Source: Planktothrix agardhii NIES-204 (GTDB taxonomy: Bacteria > Cyanobacteriota > Cyanobacteriia > Cyanobacteriales > Microcoleaceae). Taken from it: a stretch of DNA of 64,000 nt. Position numbers and translations under genes: made by a program. The notes beneath the pieces are model-generated. The model saw nothing but the letters and a program-made list of their open reading frames with translations. It was not told the DNA's origin and did not search any database. This document shows, piece after piece, positions 54,301-61,177 of the stretch. The stretch's first letter is position 1. The number at the start of each line of letters is the position of its first letter. The stretch is taken from contig AP017991.1 in NCBI GenBank assembly GCA_003609755.1, positions 496,001-560,000 of the forward strand, written 5' to 3'.

Positions 54301-55038
54301 AGTAATCACGTGCTTACGATAAAGCAATATTCCGACAACGGGATTATTAGTAGTTGTTGGATATTGGGTTTTATACCAATCTAAATAGGCTTGTGGCGAT
54401 TCAAAATAACCGTTATAATCTGGGTGTAATAATCCCATATTTGGGGTTTCTATTGGAGGCGGAATTTCTCCAACGGTTAACCCTAAATAATTACTAGCAA
54501 TTGTCCAGAACATTGCCGATACATTTTCTGTACCTCCTGCATTCCAATACCCATAAATAATTAACCAATTTCGCAGGTCTTGAACTTTTTTAACCGGAAT
54601 AAATTTTAATAATTTCGGGCCTGTTTTGAGAAAACTAATATAACCCGCGAGTTTATCTTCTTCTTTCCCACTGGAAAATTTACTTAAAATAAACTGCACT
54701 GGTTTGGGCATTCCTTTCGGTTTATCCCCAATTTTAAAGCCTCCAATTTGGGTTAAACTCATTAATTCTAAAGCGGATTCAAAAACTAAACGAATGGGAA
54801 TATTTTGTACTCTTTCTCGTAACCATAATACTTGATCATAATCAAATAATAAACTAGCAAAAAATACATCAGCATTTTCTAAGGCGGTGGCGACGGTATC
54901 TGGTTGATTTGAAATAGCGCGATCGCTAAATACACAAATCTCTAATTCTGGACAACGAGCGCTGGCTAACTTTGCTGCTGTACGATATAACTCAGCATTA
55001 AAAGACTCAAACCCAGCAATTAAAACAATTTTTTTCAT
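51367..55038 (-). CDS. ChlH/CobN-family large chelatase subunit
   Basis: A 1223-residue porphyrin- or corrin-binding subunit of a class I metal chelatase. It shares ChlH landmarks: HFGMHGTVEWLPGSPLGNTG, YAANNPSESMLAKRRGYGVL, SYNVPPYGRAGLYKKL and FIRKHALKL. The usual cyanobacterial ChlH is about 1330 residues and begins differently; this shorter paralog (MKKIVLIAGFESFNAEL) is either a second ChlH or the cobaltochelatase CobN. Proximity to a cob cluster (3 kb) favours CobN, while sequence feel favours ChlH. The frame begins at 55068, but the ATG at 55038 fits the first strand. It needs ChlI/ChlD-type AAA partners, which are not in the window. Confidence 0.82.
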   Translation of the reverse strand: MKKIVLIAGFESFNAELYRTAAKLASARCPELEICVFSDRAISNQPDTVATALENADVFFASLLFDYDQVLWLRERVQNIPIRLVFESALELMSLTQIGGFKIGDKPKGMPKPVQFILSKFSSGKEEDKLAGYISFLKTGPKLLKFIPVKKVQDLRNWLIIYGYWNAGGTENVSAMFWTIASNYLGLTVGEIPPPIETPNMGLLHPDYNGYFESPQAYLDWYKTQYPTTTNNPVVGILLYRKHVITKQTYIPQLICYFQEENLIPLPIFINGVEGHVAVRDWLITTDELNNQEQGNIQTLSLSKEAVTIDAIVSTIGFPLVGGPAGSMEAGRQVEIAKQILTVKNVPYFIAAPLLIQDLLSWTRQGIGGLQSVVLYALPELDGAIDTVPLGGLVGEDIYLIPERVKRLTGRVKSWIQLRQTPPEKRKIAIILYGFPPGYGATGTAALLNVPQSLLKVLQALKAQGYTVGELPETGEVLIQKVKIADEKLEAQQNFIFAENSVISNQVNVNKLEKWLGYLQRSRIKKQWKSLTETGIKTFGEDYHIGGIQLGNIWVGVQPPLGLSGDPMRLMFERDLTPHPQYVAFYQWLQKEFQADAIVHFGMHGTVEWLPGSPLGNTGYSWSDILLGNLPNLYLYAANNPSESMLAKRRGYGVLISYNVPPYGRAGLYKKLVSLRELIAEYREDPKKNSTLQESISQQIVDMGLEVDCPFQEGKKLGIAFTNENARLFSVEVLYNYFIKIYDYLQVLEQRLFSSGLHTFGENPTEEELTTYLNAYSTESMNQLTTETETQIRDLLLQTSDELTNLLKGLNGEYIPPAPGGDLLRDGPGVLPTGRNIHALDPYRMPSAAAYLRGKEIAQKIINQQLAETGNYPETVAVMLWGLDAIKTRGESLGIILELVGAEPIKEGTGRIVRYELQPLEQVGHPRIDILANLSGIFRDSFANIIELLDDLFVRAADAEESEDKNFIRKHALKLRSQGVENPSARLFSNPSGDFGSLVNDQIVDGNWESGEELADTWKGRNVFSYGRKDQGKARPEVMTQLLKTMDNIVQEIDSVEYGLTDIQEYYANTGGLKRAAEKQKGQKVKASFIESFSKDTTPRQLEDLLRIEYRTKLLNPKWAAAMVNQGSGGAYEISQRMTALIGWGGTTNFQENWVYDQASKTYALDEKMATQLRQANPEAFRNIVGRMLEANGRGFWQTDTETLEKLKSLYELTEADLEGVTL

Positions 55039-55106
55039 AAACTCTATTTTTAAAATATTGGTTTTCATCTACTATTGATAATTATAGCAATTTTAAATTA
55101 AAATCA

Positions 55107-55712
55107 ATGACAGAATATCAGACTCCAACTTCTATTTTAATTGCGGGAGTGGATGAAGTAGGTCGGGGGGCTTTATTTGGCCCTGTGGTAGCGGCGGCGG
55201 TGATTTTGTCGGAGGATAGTATTGCTCAATTAACCAGCGCTGGAGTGAAAGATAGTAAAAAATTAACTCCAGGGGTTCGTTTTCGGTTAGCCACTGAAAT
55301 TAAAGCGATCGCCATTGATTGTAAAATTGGTTGGGCTTCCGTTAAAGAAATTGATCGCTTGAATATTTTACAAGCCACATTATTAGCGATGAAACGAGCA
55401 ATTATCAGGTTAAATCCTGAACCAGAACTCTGTTTAATTGACGGAAATCAAAAGATTCCAAAACTATTAATTCCGCAACAAACTATTATTAAGGGAGATA
55501 GTACATCTATTGCAATTGCAGCCGCTAGTATTGTCGCAAAAGTTTGGCGAGATGAATTAATCACCCGTTTAGCTAAAAAATATCCTGAATATGATTTAAA
55601 ACAAAACAAAGGTTACGGAACCGCAAAACACCGTCAAGCGATACAAGAGTATGGTATTACTTACCAACATCGTCAATCTTTCAGGTGTTGTCAATTATCC
55701 TTACCTTTATAA
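55107..55712 (+). CDS. rnhB: Ribonuclease HII
   Basis: A 201-residue RNase HII that nicks at ribonucleotides embedded in DNA. IAGVDEVGRGALFGPVVAAAVIL holds the DEGxG-type Asp-Glu and Gly-Arg-Gly; GVKDSKKLTPGVR, PELCLIDGNQKIP, KGDSTSIAIAAASIVAKVWRDEL and NKGYGTAKH complete the family set. It is divergent from the chelatase gene and convergent with the Rpn-type gene, with only two bases between the stops. Confidence 0.95.
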   Translation: MTEYQTPTSILIAGVDEVGRGALFGPVVAAAVILSEDSIAQLTSAGVKDSKKLTPGVRFRLATEIKAIAIDCKIGWASVKEIDRLNILQATLLAMKRAIIRLNPEPELCLIDGNQKIPKLLIPQQTIIKGDSTSIAIAAASIVAKVWRDELITRLAKKYPEYDLKQNKGYGTAKHRQAIQEYGITYQHRQSFRCCQLSLPL

Positions 55713-55714
55713 AA

Positions 55715-56647
55715 TTAGGAACAATTTTCAGCTAACCAATTTAATAAATCTGAATCCATTTCAAAATCTAATAATGCTTCTCCTAGTTCCTCAACTAATT
55801 CAATCGGAAGACTGCGGATTTGCTCTTGAATTTCGGGGTTAATTGTTCCTAAACGACGACTGAGCAAACGCAAAATGAACGTTATTTCTCGTTCAATTCC
55901 TTGTTCAATTCCCTGTTCCATCCAACTTGTAACAATTTCCATAAATCTTTCCTCCTGAATTAGTCCTAAGCGATTTAGTTCTTCGGTAAAAACGACTTCT
56001 TCGCTAGAATTTAAGCGCAAATAGGAGTCAATAAACCCCGAAATTAATTGATTTCTAGCTGGATTTAACCGTAATGTTACTAACAAGCGTAAACACTCCG
56101 CTTTAACTTGGGGTCGATCCTGGGGTTCTATTCTCATTTTAGCCATTAATGCAGCCGCCACCGGATTTTGCTGACGTAAAAAATCCCGCCAGTTTAAACG
56201 ATTTAGTTGGATCGCTGCATAGCTAAATTCTAATACCTTCCGGTCGGGAAATTCAACTTGATAGTTATTGGGTTCCAGACGTTGGGGGGTATCGAAAGAA
56301 AAGAGTGCGATCGGATAAACCGGAAGTGCATATTTTTCATCTAGTCTAGCAAAATAATGGAACATCCGCCGGGCAAAATCCGCTTGAGCGTAGGATTGAG
56401 TTTCGGTATGGATGAGGAAAAAACTTTCCTGTTCTCGAAACCGAACTTTTGCTAATAGATCGACCTCTCGACGATTCCCCGATGTAATATCAATAAATAC
56501 CTCTTGGGGTAAAAAGGTAATAGAGGATTGATCAATATAGGGAATCAGATCGGGAAAAAATAACTCTAAAAATTCCCAAAAAAACGTCGAAATTAACTCT
56601 TTAAATAATCGATCATGTTCAATTACCCGTTCTAAATTTTCAGTCAT
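55715..56647 (-). CDS. Rpn/YhgA-type nuclease with DUF4351 C-terminus
   Basis: A 310-residue protein of the PD-(D/E)XK transposase-like (Rpn) family. The N-terminal half has HDRLFKELISTFFWEFLELFFPDL, then REVDLLAKVRFREQESFFLIHTETQ, the D...ExQ nuclease core. The C-terminal segment REITFILRLLSRRLGTINPE, IRSLPIELVEELGEALLDF and LLNWLAEN is a DUF4351 domain. EQGIEQGIER is a short repeat between them. Rpn proteins promote RecA-independent recombination in E. coli and some act in phage defence; the role here is unknown. It is downstream of the DUF1997 gene by 18 bases, so probably co-transcribed. Confidence 0.85.
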   Translation of the reverse strand: MTENLERVIEHDRLFKELISTFFWEFLELFFPDLIPYIDQSSITFLPQEVFIDITSGNRREVDLLAKVRFREQESFFLIHTETQSYAQADFARRMFHYFARLDEKYALPVYPIALFSFDTPQRLEPNNYQVEFPDRKVLEFSYAAIQLNRLNWRDFLRQQNPVAAALMAKMRIEPQDRPQVKAECLRLLVTLRLNPARNQLISGFIDSYLRLNSSEEVVFTEELNRLGLIQEERFMEIVTSWMEQGIEQGIEREITFILRLLSRRLGTINPEIQEQIRSLPIELVEELGEALLDFEMDSDLLNWLAENCS

Positions 56648-56665
56648 TTTAATCTAATTTAACCC

Positions 56666-57250
56666 CTAACATTCAGCACTGGAAACCTGAATAATAGATG
56701 GCGTTTGTGGAACTAAAACCCCTAATTGTTCCGCAGACCAATGGGCATAATCCGATAATAAATTATGAACTAATCGGTGTCTAACCGTCATTAACACACT
56801 TTTTAATAGTCCGTTTCCGGTTGTTTCTAAAATTGGTTGCGGTGTTAACCATAAGGGCGGGGGAAGTTCGACTTTAACTTTTAAATCAGATTGACCTTTT
56901 AAATAGGTAATTCCTTGCAATTCAACCGGATATAATTTTCCCACTAAATCTAGTGAAAACCGTTGATTAATATATTCAATTCCGCGAATTTCACATCCTA
57001 CGGATTTTAAGTTAAGAGTACCATCGGAATGTATCCATAGTTTCAAGTCTACCGTTGGTTGTAAACTAAACATCATAAACTGCAAAGGACGCATTTTTAA
57101 GCGGTAAATATCCTCTGTTAAGGCATCTAAACGGGTCGGATCAACTATTGCCTTAACCAAACGTTTCGGTTGACGTAGATAATGGTGAATTAAAGTTGGC
57201 TCCGGTACAGCCATTTCAACGGTTTGGGAGGCTTGAAAGTGGGTATACAT
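56666..57250 (-). CDS. DUF1997-family protein
   Basis: A 194-residue soluble protein found in cyanobacteria and plastids (DUF1997). It has IHHYLRQPKRLVKAIVDPTRLDAL, MRPLQFMMFSLQPTVDLKLWIHSDG, LDLVGKLYPVELQG and SVLMTVRHRLVHNLLSDYAHWS. The START/SRPBCC-like alternation of strands ending in a helix suggests ligand or lipid binding. Function is unknown; plant homologs are in plastids. It begins an operon with the Rpn-type gene and is divergent from pheA across a structured leader. Confidence 0.8.
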   Translation of the reverse strand: MYTHFQASQTVEMAVPEPTLIHHYLRQPKRLVKAIVDPTRLDALTEDIYRLKMRPLQFMMFSLQPTVDLKLWIHSDGTLNLKSVGCEIRGIEYINQRFSLDLVGKLYPVELQGITYLKGQSDLKVKVELPPPLWLTPQPILETTGNGLLKSVLMTVRHRLVHNLLSDYAHWSAEQLGVLVPQTPSIIQVSSAEC

Positions 57251-57338
57251 ATAGAAAGTTATAAAAGTCTACTAATTTTGACTTATCTTAATATAATTTA
57301 AGAATTATTCAAACTATTTTCATCAATCAAGAGTCACC

Positions 57339-57388
57339 GATCAAGAATAATGACCTGTACTCCCTGAAAAATAGGGAGTCGCTTGATC
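57339..57388 (+). promoter_or_regulatory. Nested hairpin upstream of pheA
   Basis: The outer arms GATCAAG (57339-57345) and CTTGATC (57382-57388) are exact complements. Inside, ACTCCCT (57359-57365) and AGGGAGT (57373-57379) form a second perfect stem with loop GAAAAAT. It ends 80 bases before the pheA start. It could be a leader RNA structure or an operator; no leader peptide rich in Phe was seen. Confidence 0.45.
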
Positions 57389-57468
57389 ATAAGGGTAACG
57401 TTGATGAGAATAATATAAATAATTGTAACGTCCCTTTCTATCCATTTATTATCTACCGAACTAAAATT

Positions 57469-58311
57469 ATGACTGTTTCTATTGCCCATCTTGGCCCATC
57501 GGGGACTTATGCAGAAGCCGCCGCCTTAGCTTATGCTCAATATCTCACTGGAAAAACCGGGGAAGAAACCATGTTATGCCCCTGTTCAAGTATTAGTCAA
57601 ACTTTATGGACAGTTGCCAAAGGAGATGCAAATATTGGGGTAGTTCCTGTTGAAAATTCCATTGAGGGTAGTGTTACTATGACCCTAGATACATTATGGC
57701 AAATTGGCTGTCTTCAAATTCAACAGGCGTTAATTCTTCCGATTGCCCATGCGTTGATTTCTCAAGCTAAAGATCTTGCTAATATTCAAGTAGTTTATTC
57801 CCATCCTCAAGCCCTAGCTCAGTGTCAAGGATGGTTAGAAAAACATCTTTCTGATGTGCCATTAATTGCCAAAAATTCAACTACAGAAGCCCTACAATAT
57901 GTCAGAGATGAATCCCATGCAGCCGCGATCGCATCTTTAAGAGCAGCAGAACTTTATCAATTACCTGTTCTTGCCCATTCTATTAATGATTATCCCGATA
58001 ATTGTACCAAGTTTTTGGTAGTTAGTTTACAACCTTCAGGATCGGGAAAATATACATCTTTAGGCTTTAGTGTTCCGGCAAATGTTCCGGGTGCATTGGC
58101 AAAACCTTTAGCAATTTTTGCCGATAGGGGGATTAATTTAAGTCGAATTGAATCCCGTCCTAGCAAGCGCTCACTGGGAGATTATCTATTTTTTATGGAT
58201 TTAGAAGCAGATAGTGATCAACCTTCCGTACAATTAGCTCTAGCTGAATTAAAAACCTTTACCGAAACCTTAAAAGTTTTTGGCAGTTACACCCTATTAA
58301 ATCTGGATTAA
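57469..58311 (+). CDS. pheA: Prephenate dehydratase
   Basis: A 280-residue enzyme that turns prephenate into phenylpyruvate for phenylalanine synthesis. The catalytic domain shows IAHLGPSGTYAEAAALAY, VVPVENSIEGSVTMTLDTL, VYSHPQALAQCQGWL, AAIASLRAAELYQLPVL and DYPDNCTKFLVV, with the Thr-Phe pair (TKF) of the active site. A C-terminal ACT domain (about 200-278) includes VPGALAKPLAIFADRGINLSRIESRPSKRSLGDYLFFMDLE, where GALA and ESRP bind phenylalanine for feedback control. There is no fused chorismate mutase. Confidence 0.95.
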   Translation: MTVSIAHLGPSGTYAEAAALAYAQYLTGKTGEETMLCPCSSISQTLWTVAKGDANIGVVPVENSIEGSVTMTLDTLWQIGCLQIQQALILPIAHALISQAKDLANIQVVYSHPQALAQCQGWLEKHLSDVPLIAKNSTTEALQYVRDESHAAAIASLRAAELYQLPVLAHSINDYPDNCTKFLVVSLQPSGSGKYTSLGFSVPANVPGALAKPLAIFADRGINLSRIESRPSKRSLGDYLFFMDLEADSDQPSVQLALAELKTFTETLKVFGSYTLLNLD

Positions 58312-58641
58312 TTTTGATTCGGAAAATTGATCATCTTTTTCTGGTAATTATAGCAACCGCCAAGGCAGTTAGGACACCAGACGGATCTTAGAACCCAGAC
58401 GGTGAAGTATTTCCCCCCAGATCCCTCCCCCTCTAGCCCCCCGTGCACGGGCAGGGCTGTTCCCTGTTCCCCGCTATACAGACTGTACTACTTGATCAGA
58501 AAATATTTCCGATAACACATGAAGATAGGGAGAAAAGACAGCAAAATTTTCAGGTAGTAACCGCTTAACCGAAAATTTAAGCAAACTTTTATAAAGACTT
58601 TCTATACTTTTTTGAAAAATTTTAAATTTATTAAATTTTTG
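58312..58641. other. Intergenic region with palindrome-family core
   Basis: No gene is supported between convergent pheA and the S66 gene. At 58437-58451 lies CCCCCCGTGCACGGG, a half-decayed copy of the palindrome at 6847. It is followed by CTGTTCCCTGTTCCCC, which is the complement of the GGAACAGGG block in the 44-base repeat. The rest is AT-rich. Confidence 0.6.
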
Positions 58642-59652
58642 TTAAATTACAGCATTTTCTAGCATTAAAATTGTTCCTGGTTGCGTATCAATTTTTACTT
58701 CTATTCCTAAAGGAATAGTAAACTGATCTCGAATATGGCCGATCATCGAACCATACCAAGCCGGAATTCTTAACGGTTGAATTAAATCCGTTAATACCTG
58801 GGATAAGGTTAAAGATGGTTCATTTCCCTCGCCTTTAGTGCAGGCGGTACATTGACTAAAAATAAACCCGGAAATTTGATCTAAAATTCCGGCTAATTTC
58901 AAATGGGTTAACATTCGATCAACTCGGTAAATATCCTCGCCAATATCTTCTACAAATAGGATTTTATCCTGCCAATTGGGTAAATATTTAGAACCGACTA
59001 AAGCGGATAAAACCGATAAATTTCCTCCGATTAATCTCCCTTGGGCTTGACCCGGATAAATGGTTTCAACCCTAACACTGGCGGGATTTTGAAAGGTTAC
59101 GGCTTGTCCTTCAAATAGGATTTTTTTCAGCCAACTAACCGAATAGGGATTCCAGAGGGAAGTTCCTAATAATCCATGAAATGTTACTAATCCGGTTTGA
59201 CTATATAATCCTAATAATAAAGCGGTAATATCACTATAACCGAGAAAAATTTTAGGATTTTTGCGAATTAAATCATAATCTAATAAGGGTAAAATTCTAC
59301 TACTTCCCCAACCGCCACCCGTAGCAATAATTCCCTTAATATTAGGGTCAGCAAACATTTGATTAATGTCTGATGCTCGTTGTTGATCAGTTCCGGCTAA
59401 ATAGCCATATTCACTCATGACATGGGGAGCAACTTTAACGGCTAGTTCCTGTTGTCCTAATTGCAGTTGAATCCACTTTAAATGTTCTTTTAAAATCGGG
59501 CTGGCGGGAGTCACTAACCCCACCGTATCTCCTGATTTTAAAGCGTTCGGTTTCAGTAATCTTTGAGAAGATGAAGATTGAGCAAAAACAGGAACCTGAG
59601 TGGCAATTCCTGTTAAGGTTAATCCGGTTAAAAAATTACGACGATTCATCAT
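58642..59652 (-). CDS. LD-carboxypeptidase, S66/MccF-like family, Tat-type signal
   Basis: A 336-residue serine peptidase of family S66. The start MNRRNFLTGLTLTGIATQVPVFA is a twin-arginine-type signal (NRRNFL) with a likely cleavage site after VFA, so it should act outside the cytoplasm. LKSGDTVGLVTPASP, GIIATGGGWGSSRILPLLDYD (nucleophile Ser region), FLGYSDITALLL, LFVEDIGEDIYRVDRML (Glu) and MIGHIRDQFTIPLG (His) match the Ser-Glu-His triad order. Members trim murein tetrapeptides in recycling or detoxify microcin C-type compounds. A heptad repeat array touches the start codon and no ribosome site is visible. Confidence 0.85.
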   Translation of the reverse strand: MMNRRNFLTGLTLTGIATQVPVFAQSSSSQRLLKPNALKSGDTVGLVTPASPILKEHLKWIQLQLGQQELAVKVAPHVMSEYGYLAGTDQQRASDINQMFADPNIKGIIATGGGWGSSRILPLLDYDLIRKNPKIFLGYSDITALLLGLYSQTGLVTFHGLLGTSLWNPYSVSWLKKILFEGQAVTFQNPASVRVETIYPGQAQGRLIGGNLSVLSALVGSKYLPNWQDKILFVEDIGEDIYRVDRMLTHLKLAGILDQISGFIFSQCTACTKGEGNEPSLTLSQVLTDLIQPLRIPAWYGSMIGHIRDQFTIPLGIEVKIDTQPGTILMLENAVI

Positions 59653-59701
59653 CAGTTATCAGTTATCAGTTATTAGTTATTAGTTATTAGTTATTAGTCA
59701 T
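59653..59701 (-). repeat. Heptad tandem array (ATAACTR units) abutting a start codon
   Basis: Seven 7-base units: CAGTTAT three times, TAGTTAT three times, TAGTCAT once. The same heptad family forms the array before hisB. Its right end touches the stop of the ancestral HAD reading frame and its left end touches the S66 start codon. Confidence 0.85.
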
Positions 59702-59735
59702 CTGAATTGAGAATTTGATCAATTAATTCTTCAAC
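59694..59735 (-). pseudogene. Out-of-frame tail of the HAD gene
   Basis: Just beyond the early stop of the HAD gene, the neighbouring frame reads VEELIDQILNSDD and a stop at 59694-59696. This looks like the genuine last residues of the ancestral protein, left behind after an internal deletion and frame change. Confidence 0.5.
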
Positions 59736-60256
59736 CCCGAGGCTTTATTAATCCCTTCGGGTAGGATCATCACGGCTCCTTTATTGGCAATAATTTTAAG
59801 ATTAACTCCTAACTCTTGAATGGTTTTTTGGGTGATTTCCAAATAGGCTTCCCAAGTAGCAATAATTACTCGTCCGACCCCGAAAACTTCTACGGCTTGG
59901 GTTTGAACAATTTGGGAAAATTCCTCTGGAATGCCTTGATTTTGTAATTGTTGTTGTTTTTGGTCAATGCGATCGCGCAAGCAGCTTATAAACGCTTCAG
60001 AAGGGCGCTCCGCTAATATTTTTTCTACCTTTGTAGAAGGTTGATATAATACCGCCCCATTTTCTGCAATCACCCAATCAAACATAAGAATTATGGAAAC
60101 ATGATCAATTAAGTTATCCAATGGTCTTCCAGTAATTAAGATTAACTTTCTCCCCGACTCTCGCCAGAGTTCTAAAGATTTGGAGGTAGACTCCTCGACG
60201 ATTCCATCCGTCGCTAAGGTGCCATCAAAATCCGTTGCTAAAGCTAAATATTTCAT
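59723..60256 (-). CDS. HAD-family hydrolase missing its C-terminal catalytic part
   Basis: A 177-residue protein of the Cof-type HAD family. MKYLALATDFDGTLATDGIV has the nucleophile motif I (DFDGT), KLILITGRPLDNL is motif II (TGR) and FDWVIAENGAVLY is typical of the subfamily. NKGAVMILPEGINKASGL has the motif III Lys. The protein ends right there (KN, stop), whereas the family needs a following GDxxND (motif IV, magnesium binding). It is therefore cut short and probably inactive as a phosphatase. The ATG at 60256 is the family start; the longer frame to 60295 is not used. The old C-terminal tail survives in another frame. Confidence 0.7.
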   Translation of the reverse strand: MKYLALATDFDGTLATDGIVEESTSKSLELWRESGRKLILITGRPLDNLIDHVSIILMFDWVIAENGAVLYQPSTKVEKILAERPSEAFISCLRDRIDQKQQQLQNQGIPEEFSQIVQTQAVEVFGVGRVIIATWEAYLEITQKTIQELGVNLKIIANKGAVMILPEGINKASGLKN

Positions 60257-60370
60257 GGGTTTAAAAAATAAATATGACCTTGTATTCTTCCACAAGGTTT
60301 ATTATAATCTTTAATATAACAGCTAGAAGTATTATTTCTGTTCTCTGTTCCCAGATTTGGATTAAATAAT

Positions 60371-61138
60371 ATGACTCAAAAACAATGGTACGAATCCCTG
60401 TTCGAGAATTACGGACAAAAATATGATTCTGAGAGTTTTACACAAGGGACAATTGGTGAGTGCGATTTCATAGAAAAAGAACTAGAATTTAATAAGTCCT
60501 TAAAAATATTAGATGTGGGCTGTGGTACAGGAAGACATTCAATTGAACTCACAAAGCGGGGATATTCTGTTACTGGAATTGATTTATCCCCATCCCAACT
60601 TCAAAGGGCAAAGGATAAAGCCAAAAGTGAAAATTTGATTATTGATTTTCAGCAGCAGGATGCCAGAAATTTGACATTTAATCATGAATTTGATGTAGCG
60701 ATAATGCTTTGCGAGGGGGGATTTGCCCTCATGGAAACTGATGAAATGAACTTTGAAATCCTGAAAAATGTCACCCGATCGCTGAAGACAAATGCTAAAT
60801 TTATATTCACAACTTTAAATGGATTATTCCCATTATATCACTCGGTTGAGCAATTCTGTGAATCAACAACGGAAACAGGAAATGCCACCTACAAAAGCAA
60901 TAGTTTTGACTTGATGACATTCCGAGATCATAACATAACGGAATTTGAAGATGACCTGGGAAACAAGAAATCTCTTGCCTGTAATGAAAGGTATTATGTG
61001 CCGAGCGAAATTACCTGGTTACTTAAATCTCTGGGTTACAGCAGCATAGATATTTATGGTGCCAAGCTGAGTGCATTTTCCAGAAATGACAAGTTAACAA
61101 CGGTCGATTTTGAGATGCTGGTTATTGGTGAAAAATAA
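60371..61138 (+). CDS. Class I SAM-dependent methyltransferase
   Basis: A 255-residue methyltransferase. Motif I ILDVGCGTGRHSIELTKRGY binds SAM, VTGIDLSPSQLQRAKDKA is motif post-I with the ribose-binding Asp, and IIDFQQQDARNL, FDVAIMLCEGGFALM and FIFTTLNGLF follow. The C-terminal part (SLACNERYYVPSEITWLLKSLGYSSIDIY) is the small-molecule methyltransferase layout. The substrate cannot be inferred. It is a single gene between the damaged HAD gene and the CBS kinase. Confidence 0.82.
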   Translation: MTQKQWYESLFENYGQKYDSESFTQGTIGECDFIEKELEFNKSLKILDVGCGTGRHSIELTKRGYSVTGIDLSPSQLQRAKDKAKSENLIIDFQQQDARNLTFNHEFDVAIMLCEGGFALMETDEMNFEILKNVTRSLKTNAKFIFTTLNGLFPLYHSVEQFCESTTETGNATYKSNSFDLMTFRDHNITEFEDDLGNKKSLACNERYYVPSEITWLLKSLGYSSIDIYGAKLSAFSRNDKLTTVDFEMLVIGEK

Positions 61139-61177
61139 TTTTGTAACTTGTCCCTACCTGCTCAATCACAACTGAAC

